Positions 16,667 through 25,705 of a DNA stretch of 63,847 nucleotides are shown here, one piece after another. The stretch is from JADHUC01 sp964617665 (lineage in GTDB: Bacteria; Planctomycetota; Planctomycetia; Pirellulales; Pirellulaceae), in contig CAZUAH010000013.1 in NCBI GenBank assembly GCA_964617665.1, positions 1 through 63,847 of the forward strand, given 5' to 3'. Positions within the stretch are counted from its first letter, which is position 1; every line of letters starts with the position of its first letter. Below the pieces are notes generated by a model, which was not told where the DNA came from, made no database searches, and saw only the letters and a program-made list of their open reading frames with translations. A program made the position numbers and the translations under genes.

Positions 16667-17452
16667 TCAAACGCCAGCAACCCGCTGCACACGATCCACG
16701 ATAATTTGACGCTGCAGTTCCTTTCGGCGAGCTGCGGTTGATGGATTGGCCCGTACGCGTCTCATCTCCTCTCGCAGTTCTTCCGTCGTCATGAGCAGGT
16801 CTCGTTCATGCCGCCAGCGTTGATAGCCGTAGTCCAACAGTCCTAGGGCCAGCAGGGCCGCGCCCATCTTTGCGCAGGTCCAGAGGCCGATTTCGGCCAG
16901 GGTGGCGGCGATCGCGTTGCCGTCCAAGGTGCCTATTTCCAGCAGACGCTCACGTTGGTGCCACAGGCTCCAAACGCCTACGGCAACGACCACGGCGATT
17001 TTGATCATCGAGAATGCGAGACGAGTCAGGTTGGCCGCAGAAAACAATCGCTGAGCGCCCTTCAGCGGACTGACGCGGCCGGAATCAGGAGCCAGTTTCT
17101 TTGGAACGAAGAGAAAGCCGGTCTGTACGAGGTTGCTTGCGACGGCCAACAGCATCATCAAGCCGAGTATAGGCACAAGGACTCGTGCAACAGCCCACAG
17201 GGTGGTGCGCCAGCGATCGACGGCCAGATCCGCGTCCATCACGAGCCAGGACTCTCCGCCAAATTGTTGCTGGGCGAAGCCCGCAAAAAACGTTACCAAC
17301 TTGCCGCCTATGGCCAACAGTACCAGCGAACCGCCCAGCAACACGGCCGCGACGACCAAATCGTGGCTTCTGGCGACGCGGCCTTCCTGCCGGGCCAATT
17401 GACGGCGCCGTGGGGATGCGGGATGGATTCTCTCGGCGATGTAATCGGACAT
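16667..17452 (-). CDS. flhB: Flagellar export gate protein FlhB, lacking the cytoplasmic autocleavage domain
   Basis: The 261-residue product is the membrane half of FlhB: an N-terminal RIHPASPRRRQLARQEGRVA start, four membrane segments (about 30-50, 85-110, 140-165, 185-205) and the PKKLAPDSGRVSPLKGAQRLFS linker. In the family the protein continues through a helix into a conserved NPTH site that self-cleaves (Asn269/Pro270 in Salmonella), giving a C-terminal domain that switches export specificity. Here the frame stops after VQRVAGV, about where family members reach the residues before NPTH. Neither of the other frames downstream encodes NPTH-like sequence. It is the last gene of the flagellar operon, 22 bases after fliR. 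Confidence 0.88.
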   Translation of the reverse strand: MSDYIAERIHPASPRRRQLARQEGRVARSHDLVVAAVLLGGSLVLLAIGGKLVTFFAGFAQQQFGGESWLVMDADLAVDRWRTTLWAVARVLVPILGLMMLLAVASNLVQTGFLFVPKKLAPDSGRVSPLKGAQRLFSAANLTRLAFSMIKIAVVVAVGVWSLWHQRERLLEIGTLDGNAIAATLAEIGLWTCAKMGAALLALGLLDYGYQRWRHERDLLMTTEELREEMRRVRANPSTAARRKELQRQIIVDRVQRVAGV

Positions 17453-17474
17453 GTGTCACACGTTGCGGTGCGTG

Positions 17475-18260
17475 TCAGGAAGTCAAGGTGAGGAATGTCG
17501 AACACACGGTTTCAACGGCCGCCTGGGCATGCTCGTGAAACAGCCACGCGGCTCCACCCAGGGTGACCGACACGATGGCAATGGCAAGGATGCTGTTGAG
17601 GCTGAGGCCCAAAGCGAGCGTATTCAGTTGAGGTACTGCCCGGCTGACGAAGCCGACGATCAGTGTCGCCAACAGCAGGGCAAGAACAGCCGGAGCGGAG
17701 ACGCGCAGCGCCAAAAGAAAGCTCTGGGAGACGACCTCATTCAGCGTCTCGAACAGGCTTGCCGAGAAGCCGACGTTGCCCGGCCGCATCCATTCGAACG
17801 TATCCAACAGAGCCGAAAGTACTTGACGATGCCCTCCGGCCAGCAAGAAGACCGCCGTTGCTGTCAGGTCGAAGAACTTGCCGAACAGCGGTGTACTGGT
17901 TCCGGCTTCGGGGTCAATCAATTGAGCCATAGAGAGGCCGCTCATTTGTCCGATCACACGTCCCGCGGCCTGCAAGCCCGCGACGACGATGGCCAATGCC
18001 AGCCCCATCATCAGGCCCAGCACCGACTCGCGGCAAAGTGCGACCAACAGAGCCACGGCGTTGTCCGGTTCAGGCAAGCCGTTGTTCCAGAAGACCGGCG
18101 CGATCATCAAAGAGATGGCGACCGCCAAAGCAACGCGAAGGTACTTGGGAGCTTGCCGAACCCCAAACACGGGCGCAACGACGACCAAACCGCCGACGCG
18201 CGCAAGCACAAACAAGAAGACTAACAACTGGCTGCGGTAAAGTTCCACGAACTCCGACAT
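17475..18260 (-). CDS. fliR: Flagellar export gate protein FliR
   Basis: The 261-residue integral membrane protein has about six hydrophobic segments, beginning QLLVFLFVLARVGGLVVVAP. Conserved FliR-type stretches follow (LGLMMGLALAIVVAGLQAAG, QMSGLSMAQLIDPEAG and a late LLATLIVGFVSRAVPQLN). FliR packs with FliP and FliQ to form the export gate inside the MS ring. Length is normal for the family (about 260). It starts one base after fliQ and ends 22 bases before flhB, the usual tight order. Confidence 0.95.
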   Translation of the reverse strand: MSEFVELYRSQLLVFLFVLARVGGLVVVAPVFGVRQAPKYLRVALAVAISLMIAPVFWNNGLPEPDNAVALLVALCRESVLGLMMGLALAIVVAGLQAAGRVIGQMSGLSMAQLIDPEAGTSTPLFGKFFDLTATAVFLLAGGHRQVLSALLDTFEWMRPGNVGFSASLFETLNEVVSQSFLLALRVSAPAVLALLLATLIVGFVSRAVPQLNTLALGLSLNSILAIAIVSVTLGGAAWLFHEHAQAAVETVCSTFLTLTS

Positions 18261-18261
18261 C

Positions 18262-18537
18262 CTAACCGCCCATGATAGTAAGCGGGATGTTGGTGATAAG
18301 CGTCTCGGAGTATTCGACCATGCGTTGGACCAGCCAGGGCAAACACACCGCGAGAGCAGCGATCATCGCCACGATTTTGGGGACGAATGACAGCGTTTGA
18401 TCTTGTATCTGCGTCAAGGCCTGCAATAGCCCGACGACCAGGGCTACGACAATGCCTACCAGCAGAATCGGAGCGCCGATGATTACGGCGGTCATTAGTG
18501 CCTCGCGGCCCAGGTCTACGGCAATTTGCGAGTCCAT
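18262..18537 (-). CDS. fliQ: Flagellar export gate protein FliQ
   Basis: The 91-residue product has two hydrophobic hairpin segments (about 14-38 and 52-72) and the family stretch ALTQIQDQTLSFVPKIVAM between them. Length is typical (86-92). FliQ wraps around the FliP/FliR core of the export gate. The gap back to fliP is 97 bases, the largest in the operon, and it holds a palindromic repeat. Confidence 0.96.
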   Translation of the reverse strand: MDSQIAVDLGREALMTAVIIGAPILLVGIVVALVVGLLQALTQIQDQTLSFVPKIVAMIAALAVCLPWLVQRMVEYSETLITNIPLTIMGG

Positions 18538-18563
18538 GGTTTCCTGGCTTTCTCTCTGACATC

Positions 18564-18629
18564 GTTTAACCGCAAGCCGGAGGCGTGCGCGTTTGCACGG
18601 GCGCGCACGCCTCCGGCTCGCGGGTAAAC
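18564..18629. repeat. REP-like palindrome, copy 1 (between fliP and fliQ)
   Basis: Two 27-base arms (18564-18590 and 18603-18629) match as inverted repeats at 25 positions around a 12-base loop; the core is GCAAGCCGGAGGCG. The same core and flanks recur at 37748-37821. It could act as an intra-operon stem-loop affecting expression of fliQ, fliR and flhB. Confidence 0.85.
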
Positions 18630-18634
18630 GGCAG

Positions 18635-19537
18635 CTACAAGTACGGAGCGAAACTATCCAGCAACATGCCTACGACCAGATGCCAGCCGTCCACCAGGAC
18701 GAACAGCATCAGCTTCAGCGGCATCGAGATCATCATCGGTGGCAACATCAGCATGCCCATCGAGATAGTCACGCTGGACACAACAAGATCGAGGATCAAG
18801 AACGGCAAGTAAACCTGAAACCCGATCAGGAACGCGACTTTCAATTCACTGAGCATGAAAGCGGGAAGGAGTACCTGAATCGGCACATCGTCGTAGGTCT
18901 CCGGCGTGGGGGTGTCGGCAGGCATGCGTTCAAAGAACAGCCACACATCGTCGTCGTTCTCGGCAACTTCGATTTGGCGACTCATAAAACGTCGCACGGG
19001 ACCGATGCCGGCCTCCCAAGCTTCATCCGCGCTCATTTGGACATCGGGATCGGTGTACGGTGCGATGGCCTCGTCGTAGACGTCTTTCCAAACCGGCGAC
19101 ATGATCAGCAGAGTCATGAAGAGCGCGATCGAGCTGATGACTTGGTTCGAAGGCAGTTGTTGGATCCCCAGTGCCTGTCGCAGCAGTCCCAATACTACGG
19201 CGATGCGCACATAGCTGGTGGTCATTAGCAGAATGGCGGGAGCCAGGCTGATAACCGTCAATGTCAGGACCATTTGAAGAGTCGAGCCGAATTGCTCTGG
19301 GCTCGTCCAAGATTCGGGCCCTGTGGATAATGTCTGGCTGACTGATTGGGGGCTGAGGTCCGAGAGTGTCTCTTGACCACGGGCCGCCGAGACTGCAGTG
19401 CAACAGGCCAATGCGATGACCGCTAGAATCGTGGAGCGCAACGCGCGCGAAACACCTCTGGCCGCGAGACTGATCGGCTGCGCAGCCTCGTTGTTCGAAG
19501 GAGACGAATGGACGCGGTTTCTCGAAGGAACCGTCAT
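18635..19537 (-). CDS. fliP: Flagellar export gate protein FliP
   Basis: The 300-residue product has a long N-terminal region with a signal-like segment (ALRSTILAVIALACCTAVSA) and about 40 polar residues, then the FliP core. Family motifs include QQLPSNQVISSIALFMTLLI, PAFMLSELKVAFLIGF and DLVVSSVTISMGMLMLPPMM. FliP forms the pentameric ring at the centre of the export gate, and many homologues carry a cleaved signal peptide, as seems true here. It starts 7 bases after fliO, so the pair is probably translationally linked. Confidence 0.95.
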   Translation of the reverse strand: MTVPSRNRVHSSPSNNEAAQPISLAARGVSRALRSTILAVIALACCTAVSAARGQETLSDLSPQSVSQTLSTGPESWTSPEQFGSTLQMVLTLTVISLAPAILLMTTSYVRIAVVLGLLRQALGIQQLPSNQVISSIALFMTLLIMSPVWKDVYDEAIAPYTDPDVQMSADEAWEAGIGPVRRFMSRQIEVAENDDDVWLFFERMPADTPTPETYDDVPIQVLLPAFMLSELKVAFLIGFQVYLPFLILDLVVSSVTISMGMLMLPPMMISMPLKLMLFVLVDGWHLVVGMLLDSFAPYL

Positions 19538-19544
19538 CGTGTGT

Positions 19545-20150
19545 TCAACGATCGCTCGTGGATGGGTGATGGCCTAGCTGAGAAAAGACTTCTCGAAACG
19601 ATGCGGTGATACTGCCCGGTTGGTCTTGCCGGCAGATTCCCGCCAAACGATCAATCTCGGCTGGATCGGTGATTTCGGTCAACGTTTCGGCGCTGGTTGG
19701 CGTCACGGACAACAACAGGAGTTTGTTTCCCACTCGCACCAGCTGCATTTGCTGTCGTCCGCTCAAAGGCGCTCGCCCGAGCGTTTCGACAACTTCGCCT
19801 GGAAGCGCTGCATTCCCCTTGGGACCGACGCGGCGACCGAGCCATACGATGATCGCGAACAGGCCCAGGACGACTGCCAAGCTGGCTATCACCGTCGTTG
19901 CCGCGCCGGCAGGCGATTTGGGCATTCGGCTGCGCCCTTCGTTCGACTGCTTTCGCGAGGGTGGATCTAATGGCAGCGGTGCATCAGCATCCAACGTGCC
20001 GCGAGCATCCGGCGTTGGTTCGGCATCTTGTATGATCCGAATCGGCAACCTCGGTGGGCTGGCGTCCTCGGATTCCGGTTGCGCATCAGCGCCGGCAGCA
20101 TTACTTGCCAGGAAAATCGTAATGAAAAGGCAACATCGCAAAGGTGGCAT
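19545..20150 (-). CDS. fliO: Flagellar assembly protein FliO
   Basis: The 201-residue product has a signal peptide (about 1-22), a low-complexity Pro/Asp-rich periplasmic linker (23-80) and one membrane segment (AATTVIASLAVVLGLFAIIVW). A cytoplasmic FliO domain follows, containing EVVETLGRAPLSGRQQMQLVRVGNKLLLLSVT-type sequence typical of the family. FliO is an accessory factor for assembling the FliP ring. It lies between fliN and fliP, the standard order, with gaps of 21 and 7 bases. Confidence 0.88.
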   Translation of the reverse strand: MPPLRCCLFITIFLASNAAGADAQPESEDASPPRLPIRIIQDAEPTPDARGTLDADAPLPLDPPSRKQSNEGRSRMPKSPAGAATTVIASLAVVLGLFAIIVWLGRRVGPKGNAALPGEVVETLGRAPLSGRQQMQLVRVGNKLLLLSVTPTSAETLTEITDPAEIDRLAGICRQDQPGSITASFREVFSQLGHHPSTSDR

Positions 20151-20171
20151 CCTTGCGCTTTCCTTTGACGT

Positions 20172-20507
20172 CTAGGTTCCGGCTAATTCGGTGATGCGTA
20201 CGCACAAACGACCGTCCAGCACCAAGATCTCCCCTCGCGCGACCAGACTTCCGTCGGCGTAAATGCTCACAGGATCGTGGGCCAGTTCGTCCAGTTGCAC
20301 GACCGAGCCGCCAGCCAGACTCGTAGCCTCGTTCGCTTCGAGCGACGTGCTGCCCAATACAATTCGCACGTCCTGATCGGCGTTAGCCGTTGCCGCAACC
20401 TCGACCGGGGCAGTGGAGAAATCGACCAACTCCGGTGGCGTGGCTGCTAGCAATGCTTGTGAGAGGTCCTCATGGACCAACGATTCGGCTGCGCCGGACA
20501 TCGGCAC
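20172..20507 (-). CDS. fliN: Flagellar motor switch protein FliN
   Basis: The 111-residue product has a variable 45-residue head and one SpoA domain (about 46-108). The domain runs from a short DVRIVLGSTSLEANEATSLA region through GGSVVQLDELAHDPVSIYAD to GEILVLDGRLCVRITEL. FliN tetramers build the lower C-ring and dock the export ATPase via FliH. Length matches short FliN proteins. No fliM is encoded in this window, although it usually lies just upstream. Confidence 0.9.
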   Translation of the reverse strand: MPMSGAAESLVHEDLSQALLAATPPELVDFSTAPVEVAATANADQDVRIVLGSTSLEANEATSLAGGSVVQLDELAHDPVSIYADGSLVARGEILVLDGRLCVRITELAGT

Positions 20508-20540
20508 TCGCTCCCAGAAGTGACTCGCAGAGAAGAGGGG

Positions 20541-21017
20541 CTACTTGTCGCCGAAATCGCCAGTTTGGGCAAGGCCAACTTTCGAGAATGACTGGCATCC
20601 GAGATCGTCAAGATGCTGGTTTTCTCGCTTCTTTTCGTCGCGGCTGTGCTCATCGCGCTGCTTGTCACTGAGCTTCTCCAGCATGCGAACTTGCTGATCG
20701 GCTTGGATCAACGCCGCGCGACATTGCTCCGCCTCCTTTTCCGCTTCGTGCCGCTGCTGGTCAAGGAGGTCAATTTCGCGTCTTAGCGTTTGCTCGCAAG
20801 AGTTGCAGTTCTGTAAGTGCGCGATATCGATACTGCCAGGCAAGAGAAAACCGCGGGCGTGAGTGCGAAGGTGCTGGAGGTCTCGGTTGAGACGGTCGAT
20901 TTCCGTCTGCACTGCGAATTCTGATCGCTGAGCGTCGGCCAATTCGGCTTGCCGCTCGTCGCGCTCGGCAAGGCGTACTTTCAGTACAGATTGGAGAGAG
21001 AAACGGAATTCCGACAT
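20541..21017 (-). CDS. fliJ: FliJ-like flagellar export chaperone
   Basis: The 158-residue product is almost wholly coiled coil, rich in Glu, Arg, Gln and Leu, and begins with the FliJ-type FRFSLQSVLKVRLAERDERQ. FliJ acts as the central stalk of the FliI ATPase and escorts chaperones to the gate. The assignment rests on the N-terminal motif, coiled-coil nature, length (about 150) and position right after fliI. Sequence conservation in this family is low. Confidence 0.82.
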   Translation of the reverse strand: MSEFRFSLQSVLKVRLAERDERQAELADAQRSEFAVQTEIDRLNRDLQHLRTHARGFLLPGSIDIAHLQNCNSCEQTLRREIDLLDQQRHEAEKEAEQCRAALIQADQQVRMLEKLSDKQRDEHSRDEKKRENQHLDDLGCQSFSKVGLAQTGDFGDK

Positions 21018-21042
21018 GCAAAACTGCCGTTCGGTTCAGCTT

Positions 21043-22353
21043 TCACGGAATCTGTCGCACCAACTCGAGCAGCATCTCTCTGGCGGATGCCGACGAACAG
21101 AATTCGTCCACGCCTTGGCATACGTACTGGCGAATCTTGTCACGCATCGAAATCGCCGCGTCGACGGTCGTGTTGGAGCCCGGTCGATAGGCACCAATGG
21201 TAATCATATCTTCGTGGTGGCGGTGCGTCGCTAGCAGCTCGCGGATCTTGGCGATGGCGGCCAGTTGGTCACCGGGAGCGATGTCCTGCGCCAGGCGGCT
21301 TATGCTGTCCACGACGTCAATTGCCGGATAGTCCCCCGCAGAAGCCATTTTGCGCGACAGCACAACGTGGCCGTCCAACAGACTTCGCGCGGCATCACTG
21401 ATTGGTTCGTTGATGTCGTCGCCTTCGACCAACACCGAGTAAAAGCCCGTGATCGATCCGTTCTGGTTGCAGCCGGCTCGCTCCAGCAGTCTTGGCAAGG
21501 ACGCGAATACCGATGGAGGATAACCGCGAGTGGCCGGTGTTTCGCCGGCCGCAAGACCGATCTCGCGACCGGCCATGGCAAAACGCGTCAGCGAATCCAT
21601 CGCCAGCAGCACATGTTTGCCCTGATCGCGGAAGTACTCGGCCACAGCCGTAGCGGCCATCGCGGCCTCGACGCGAAGCAACGCCGGTTCGTCGCTCGTG
21701 GCAACGATCATGATGGTCTTCTTTAACCCGTCGGGGCCAAGCGTATTTTCCACGAAATCCTTGACTTCACGGCCTCGCTCGCCGATCAGGGCAATCACGT
21801 TGACGTCCGCCTCGCTGTGGCGCGCCAACATGCCCAAGAGTACGCTCTTGCCCACTCCAGCGCCGGAGAAGATGCCCAATCGCTGCCCGCGACCGCAAGG
21901 CAGTAGACCGTCGATGGCGCGAACGCCGGTAGAGAGGGGCGTCTCGATATTGGGACGCTCGTACGGTGGCGGGGCGCAGCGATTTACGATGGTCCGGTCT
22001 CTCAGCAGCGGTTCGGGCTGACCGTCGATGGGCTGGCCGTGCCCGTTGATCACACGGCCCAAGAGCCCGTCCCCGACTCGTATGAAGCGAGCCGTACGTG
22101 CCAGACGTACTCGGCTGCCGTATCGGACGCCCGTCATGTCGCCCAGCGGGCTGACCAGTGTGAGTTCTTCCCGAAAGCCGATCACTTCGCCAGCCACCGG
22201 ATCGCCCGATTGCCGTTCGATTTCCACTAATGCCCCAACGGGCGCTGGAAAACCGGCCACCGCCGTTGCGGCGCCCTCCGTGCGAACGACGCTGCCGGTC
22301 ACAGCGGTCGGCATGATGGCGTTAATCTGAGATGTCAAGTATTGCATGCTCAT
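21043..22353 (-). CDS. fliI: Flagellar export ATPase FliI
   Basis: The 436-residue product is an F1-beta-like ATPase. Walker A is GAGVGKSVLLGML, followed by NVIALIGERGREVKDF, the Walker B stretch HVLLAMDSLTRFAMA, and the family-typical RGYPPSVFASLPRLLERAG. It energises substrate unloading at the export gate. Length is normal. It begins four bases inside the end of fliH (ATGA overlap), so translational coupling to its regulator FliH is expected. Confidence 0.97.
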   Translation of the reverse strand: MSMQYLTSQINAIMPTAVTGSVVRTEGAATAVAGFPAPVGALVEIERQSGDPVAGEVIGFREELTLVSPLGDMTGVRYGSRVRLARTARFIRVGDGLLGRVINGHGQPIDGQPEPLLRDRTIVNRCAPPPYERPNIETPLSTGVRAIDGLLPCGRGQRLGIFSGAGVGKSVLLGMLARHSEADVNVIALIGERGREVKDFVENTLGPDGLKKTIMIVATSDEPALLRVEAAMAATAVAEYFRDQGKHVLLAMDSLTRFAMAGREIGLAAGETPATRGYPPSVFASLPRLLERAGCNQNGSITGFYSVLVEGDDINEPISDAARSLLDGHVVLSRKMASAGDYPAIDVVDSISRLAQDIAPGDQLAAIAKIRELLATHRHHEDMITIGAYRPGSNTTVDAAISMRDKIRQYVCQGVDEFCSSASAREMLLELVRQIP

Positions 22354-23030
22354 GATGGGTTCAACGTGTCAGTCAGTTCCTCTTCGATTCGAGCGAGCTG
22401 GGTCTCGAACTGTTGGTCAATGTCTCCGAATTCTGTCTCGACAAGGCATCCACCGCGGCTGACAGCGGGATTCGCGACGATCTCGGTCGCCGTTGTCTCG
22501 CTGAGCCTCGCGGTCAACTGGTCGGCTTGTTCGCCTAAGGTTTCATAATCGGCCGGATTCAAGTGCAGCTTGATCCGTTCGCTTCCAGCCGCTAGATCCA
22601 GCGCTTCGCGAACGAGATCAAGCGTGATTTCCGGTGCATGGCCCAACTCGCGGCGTACCAAGCGTTCGGCGATCGCTGTGGCCAATCGAACGACATGGGC
22701 CTCGCACTGCTTCAGATGCCTTGCCTTTTCGCAGTCAATGGACCGGACAGCCTCCTCCAAGGCGGGTAGGGCTGTTTCCAACCGCCGACCGACTTCCAGG
22801 CGGACCTGTTCTTGGACCATCCGCGTCGCCTGGCAGACGCCTTCCTGCTCGGCGTCCTGGCGGATACCGTCCGCCTGCTCTTGTGCTTCTTTGAGGATGC
22901 GCGAGGCTTCGTTTCGAGCGTTGTTCAATTGCGATCGGACTTCGACGCTGGCGTCGATGAAGCCGGCCGTTTCGCTGGCAGCGTCGGGGCACTCGGTAAC
23001 GGCTGCGGACGCTTTGATTATTCTGACCAT
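22350..23030 (-). CDS. fliH: Flagellar assembly protein FliH
   Basis: The 226-residue product has a variable head, a long coiled coil (about 30-120; AEQEGVCQATRMVQEQVRLE and similar) and a C-terminal domain resembling FliH and F1 delta (IAERLVRRELGHAPEITLDL, then LHLNPADYETLGEQA). FliH dimers bind FliI and tether it to FliN at the C-ring. Its end overlaps the start of fliI by four bases. Assignment rests on architecture and operon position, since FliH proteins diverge strongly. Confidence 0.9.
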   Translation of the reverse strand: MVRIIKASAAVTECPDAASETAGFIDASVEVRSQLNNARNEASRILKEAQEQADGIRQDAEQEGVCQATRMVQEQVRLEVGRRLETALPALEEAVRSIDCEKARHLKQCEAHVVRLATAIAERLVRRELGHAPEITLDLVREALDLAAGSERIKLHLNPADYETLGEQADQLTARLSETTATEIVANPAVSRGGCLVETEFGDIDQQFETQLARIEEELTDTLNPS

Positions 23031-23080
23031 GTTTCAACGCTGTATGGTTGCACCCAATGAAACGGGCGTGTTCGCGATCG

Positions 23081-24283
23081 TTAGGCTGCCATCGTGAACC
23101 GCCCGGTTCCTGGGATGATGATCTCTCCCTGATCCGCCAATTGGCCGGCCAATTCCGCCAATTGCCGTTGTGCACGTTCCATGTCGCTCAGCCGTGTAGG
23201 CCCCAGTTGTTCCATTTGGCGTCGGAGCGCTTTCGCTTCCCGTATGGGCAGACGTCCAAGAATGCGATCGACCAATTGCCGGCTGGCACCCGTCAGGGCC
23301 AACAGCGTCACCTGTGGATCCGCCGCCCGGAACACCTTGGCCAAGGCGACATCGTCCAGGGCGATCAGGTCGTTGAAGTCGATCGGAGGCGCTGCGTCGG
23401 CAGCCCACTCGCCGTCAGTGGTATCGGTCTGCTTTGAGGTGCGATGATTGTCGGCCAAGCGCGGCTTGTTTGCCGTCTCACCAGTCGTTTTGGCCGACGA
23501 CGTGCCTTCAGCGCTTCCGGACTTCCGAGTTCGATCGCTCCGGCGCCGGACGGCGATCTTTGTTGTCGTGGATCGCCCGCCATGCTGTAGTGGATATCCC
23601 AACTGCAAGACGGCTTGCTGATCGTGCTGCCCCAGCCTTGCCAGAAGTACCTGGCGATCGTTTCCACCAACGGCATTAAGGATCGCTTCGACTGCGATTA
23701 GGCCCGCTGGACGGTCCGCGGTAGCATCGTCTTGGCAACCGACTAGTTTCTCCAATTCGCGTTCAACTTCGCCCACAACGCTCGGATCTGTTTCGTCCAG
23801 CCGAGCCAACCGCCCGAGCACCTCGGTTTGCCGCTCGGCCGAGAAACGCCTCAGTACGTCCGCTGAACGCTGCGCGGAAAGGTGGGCCAGTACGATGCTT
23901 ACCGTCTGCGGATGCTCCTGGGAAAGAAACTCCGCCACGGCGTCGGTCGGTGCGTCGTTCAAGAAGACGAACCGCGACGATTCCTCGGCCGGGCGATCAA
24001 TTGACGGACAAGGATCTTGGAACGAAGCGATCTTCTCGGCCAGCGATTGGTCCATCTGGACATCGTCCGATGGCGAGGTGACGGAGGAGACGCCCGTGTG
24101 CATGAATTCATTGATGATTCCATCACGTTCGTCCGTACCGATCGCTCCAAGTTGACTCATGGCGGCGCGAACCAGGGCAGCTTCCTCGGACGTCATTTGT
24201 CCCAGCAACTGCTCGGCAGTCTGCGTGTCAAGACTGTCGATCAAGATCGCTGCTTTGCGTAGTGAGTCGTCCCGTTCGTTCAT
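23081..24283 (-). CDS. fliG: Flagellar motor switch protein FliG
   Basis: The 400-residue product has FliG-N (KAAILIDSLDTQTAEQLLGQ), the middle domain with the EHPQT signature (LSQEHPQTVSIVLAHLSAQ, about residues 115-133), and FliG-C (IDFNDLIALDDVALAKVFRA onward), which carries the torque residues. It is longer than usual (about 330-340). The extra length is a Thr/Ser/Lys/Arg-rich linker at about residues 235-300, just before FliG-C, plus diverged middle helices. FliG joins the MS ring to the C-ring. Gaps of 21 bases to fliF and 50 to fliH. Confidence 0.93.
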   Translation of the reverse strand: MNERDDSLRKAAILIDSLDTQTAEQLLGQMTSEEAALVRAAMSQLGAIGTDERDGIINEFMHTGVSSVTSPSDDVQMDQSLAEKIASFQDPCPSIDRPAEESSRFVFLNDAPTDAVAEFLSQEHPQTVSIVLAHLSAQRSADVLRRFSAERQTEVLGRLARLDETDPSVVGEVERELEKLVGCQDDATADRPAGLIAVEAILNAVGGNDRQVLLARLGQHDQQAVLQLGYPLQHGGRSTTTKIAVRRRSDRTRKSGSAEGTSSAKTTGETANKPRLADNHRTSKQTDTTDGEWAADAAPPIDFNDLIALDDVALAKVFRAADPQVTLLALTGASRQLVDRILGRLPIREAKALRRQMEQLGPTRLSDMERAQRQLAELAGQLADQGEIIIPGTGRFTMAA

Positions 24284-24304
24284 CGCGCCGTGCTCCGCCT
24301 TTTG

Positions 24305-25693
24305 CTAGGCGGCGTCCTTTTTCCTGAGCCAATCTGTTATCACCTCGGCGGCCGCGCCCGGATCTTGCTCGATCAACTTGCTGAGTTCGTCACGCCGATT
24401 CGGATCCGTATCTGCACGAACCCCCTCGGATGTCCGCTGCGTCGGGACCGCGATGGTGGTCGGAGAATTTACTGTGGCGTTTTCATCCTGCGCACACCGG
24501 AATTGCCGTCTTTGGCGGAGGTACAACACGAGTCCAAACAGAGCTGCCGAAACGAACGCCGCAAGTTGCCAGTGGGTGGTGATAATCGAAAGCAAGGTCG
24601 GACTGGGAGTGGACGAATCGGGAGATCCTGCCAAGCTGTCTTCGTACGCCGTGACAATCACCTGCGATCCCACGTTGAACTGTGGTGCCGGGGGCGGCAA
24701 CATGGCCAACACCGCTAGTTCCACATTGTGTTTGATTTCCTGCTCGATGTTCGCCAAGGCCGTTGGATCGGGCCGTGAATTCTTGGACGTCGGGTGGCGC
24801 TCAAGGCAGATCGTCTTGAAGTAACTCTTCGGGAGATCTATCGAAGCCGTCACCAGCGTCGCCGTAAGGGACGTGGCTGGGCTACCCGGAGCGGCCAATT
24901 GAACGTTAATACCTACCTTGGCCCCTGGGTATATCGAGAGTCGCTCCTCGATTTTCGACCGGAATTCTCGTTCGAGCATCCGCTTTGTTGCAGCAAGCGC
25001 AGATCCATGGCCAGTCGAGCTATCGCCTGAGTATGCTTCTTCGTCTCTTAAGTCGACAACGGTGACGTTCTCGCGTTCCAATGCAGCGAAGTTACTCGCG
25101 ACCATTTTGCGAATGGTCTCGATCTGCTTGTGCTCCAATCGACGGCTGTCGGTTGCCCAAACGGCCACCATGGCCCGCCCTTCTGTGGTTGCACGAAATC
25201 CTCCGAGTTTCTTTTCGGAATACTGTACGGATGCGGCCTCGATGCCTTCCAGGGCGGCGATGGTCCGTTCCAGTTTCTTTATTTCGCCATTCCTAATTCT
25301 CATCTCGTTCTGCCGAGCAGTACTAAGGATGCTGCCATCGGCAATCGCCTGCGTGACTGGATCGCTGAAATCCGCTGGCAGCGAGTCTGCCTCCTTCAAC
25401 GCGACTAGATAAAGCTGTTTCTCCGCTTGAGGAACCAGGATCTGTCTGTCCGCGATCTGCAATTCATACAAGCCGGCTTCTTTGAAAGCCGTGGTCATTT
25501 CGGCAATCTCGGACACAGAAAAGGTCTGGCTATCGAACAGCGGTTCGTAAACGTCATCCGTGCGCCACGAAACCAGAAGGAACGCGCCGGCCAAGATTAC
25601 GACGATGGCTGCGATGCTAGCAAGACGAGTATTGGGCGCGAGCGAACGGAGACGTTCGGCGGTTTGTTCATGCACCCTGCTGAAGAATTCCAT
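24305..25693 (-). CDS. fliF: Flagellar MS-ring protein FliF
   Basis: The 462-residue product has two membrane segments (LASIAAIVVILAGAFLLVSW near 26 and LAAFVSAALFGLVLYL near 390) flanking a periplasmic region with ring-building motifs (VPQAEKQLYLVALKEADSLP). The C-terminal tail (ELSKLIEQDPGAAAEVITDWL) matches the helix that binds FliG. Typical FliF is about 550 residues; most of the shortfall is in the periplasmic C-terminal half. It follows the HATPase-like gene by 12 bases and precedes fliG by 21. Confidence 0.93.
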   Translation of the reverse strand: MEFFSRVHEQTAERLRSLAPNTRLASIAAIVVILAGAFLLVSWRTDDVYEPLFDSQTFSVSEIAEMTTAFKEAGLYELQIADRQILVPQAEKQLYLVALKEADSLPADFSDPVTQAIADGSILSTARQNEMRIRNGEIKKLERTIAALEGIEAASVQYSEKKLGGFRATTEGRAMVAVWATDSRRLEHKQIETIRKMVASNFAALERENVTVVDLRDEEAYSGDSSTGHGSALAATKRMLEREFRSKIEERLSIYPGAKVGINVQLAAPGSPATSLTATLVTASIDLPKSYFKTICLERHPTSKNSRPDPTALANIEQEIKHNVELAVLAMLPPPAPQFNVGSQVIVTAYEDSLAGSPDSSTPSPTLLSIITTHWQLAAFVSAALFGLVLYLRQRRQFRCAQDENATVNSPTTIAVPTQRTSEGVRADTDPNRRDELSKLIEQDPGAAAEVITDWLRKKDAA

Positions 25694-25705
25694 CCATGGA
25701 ACTCC

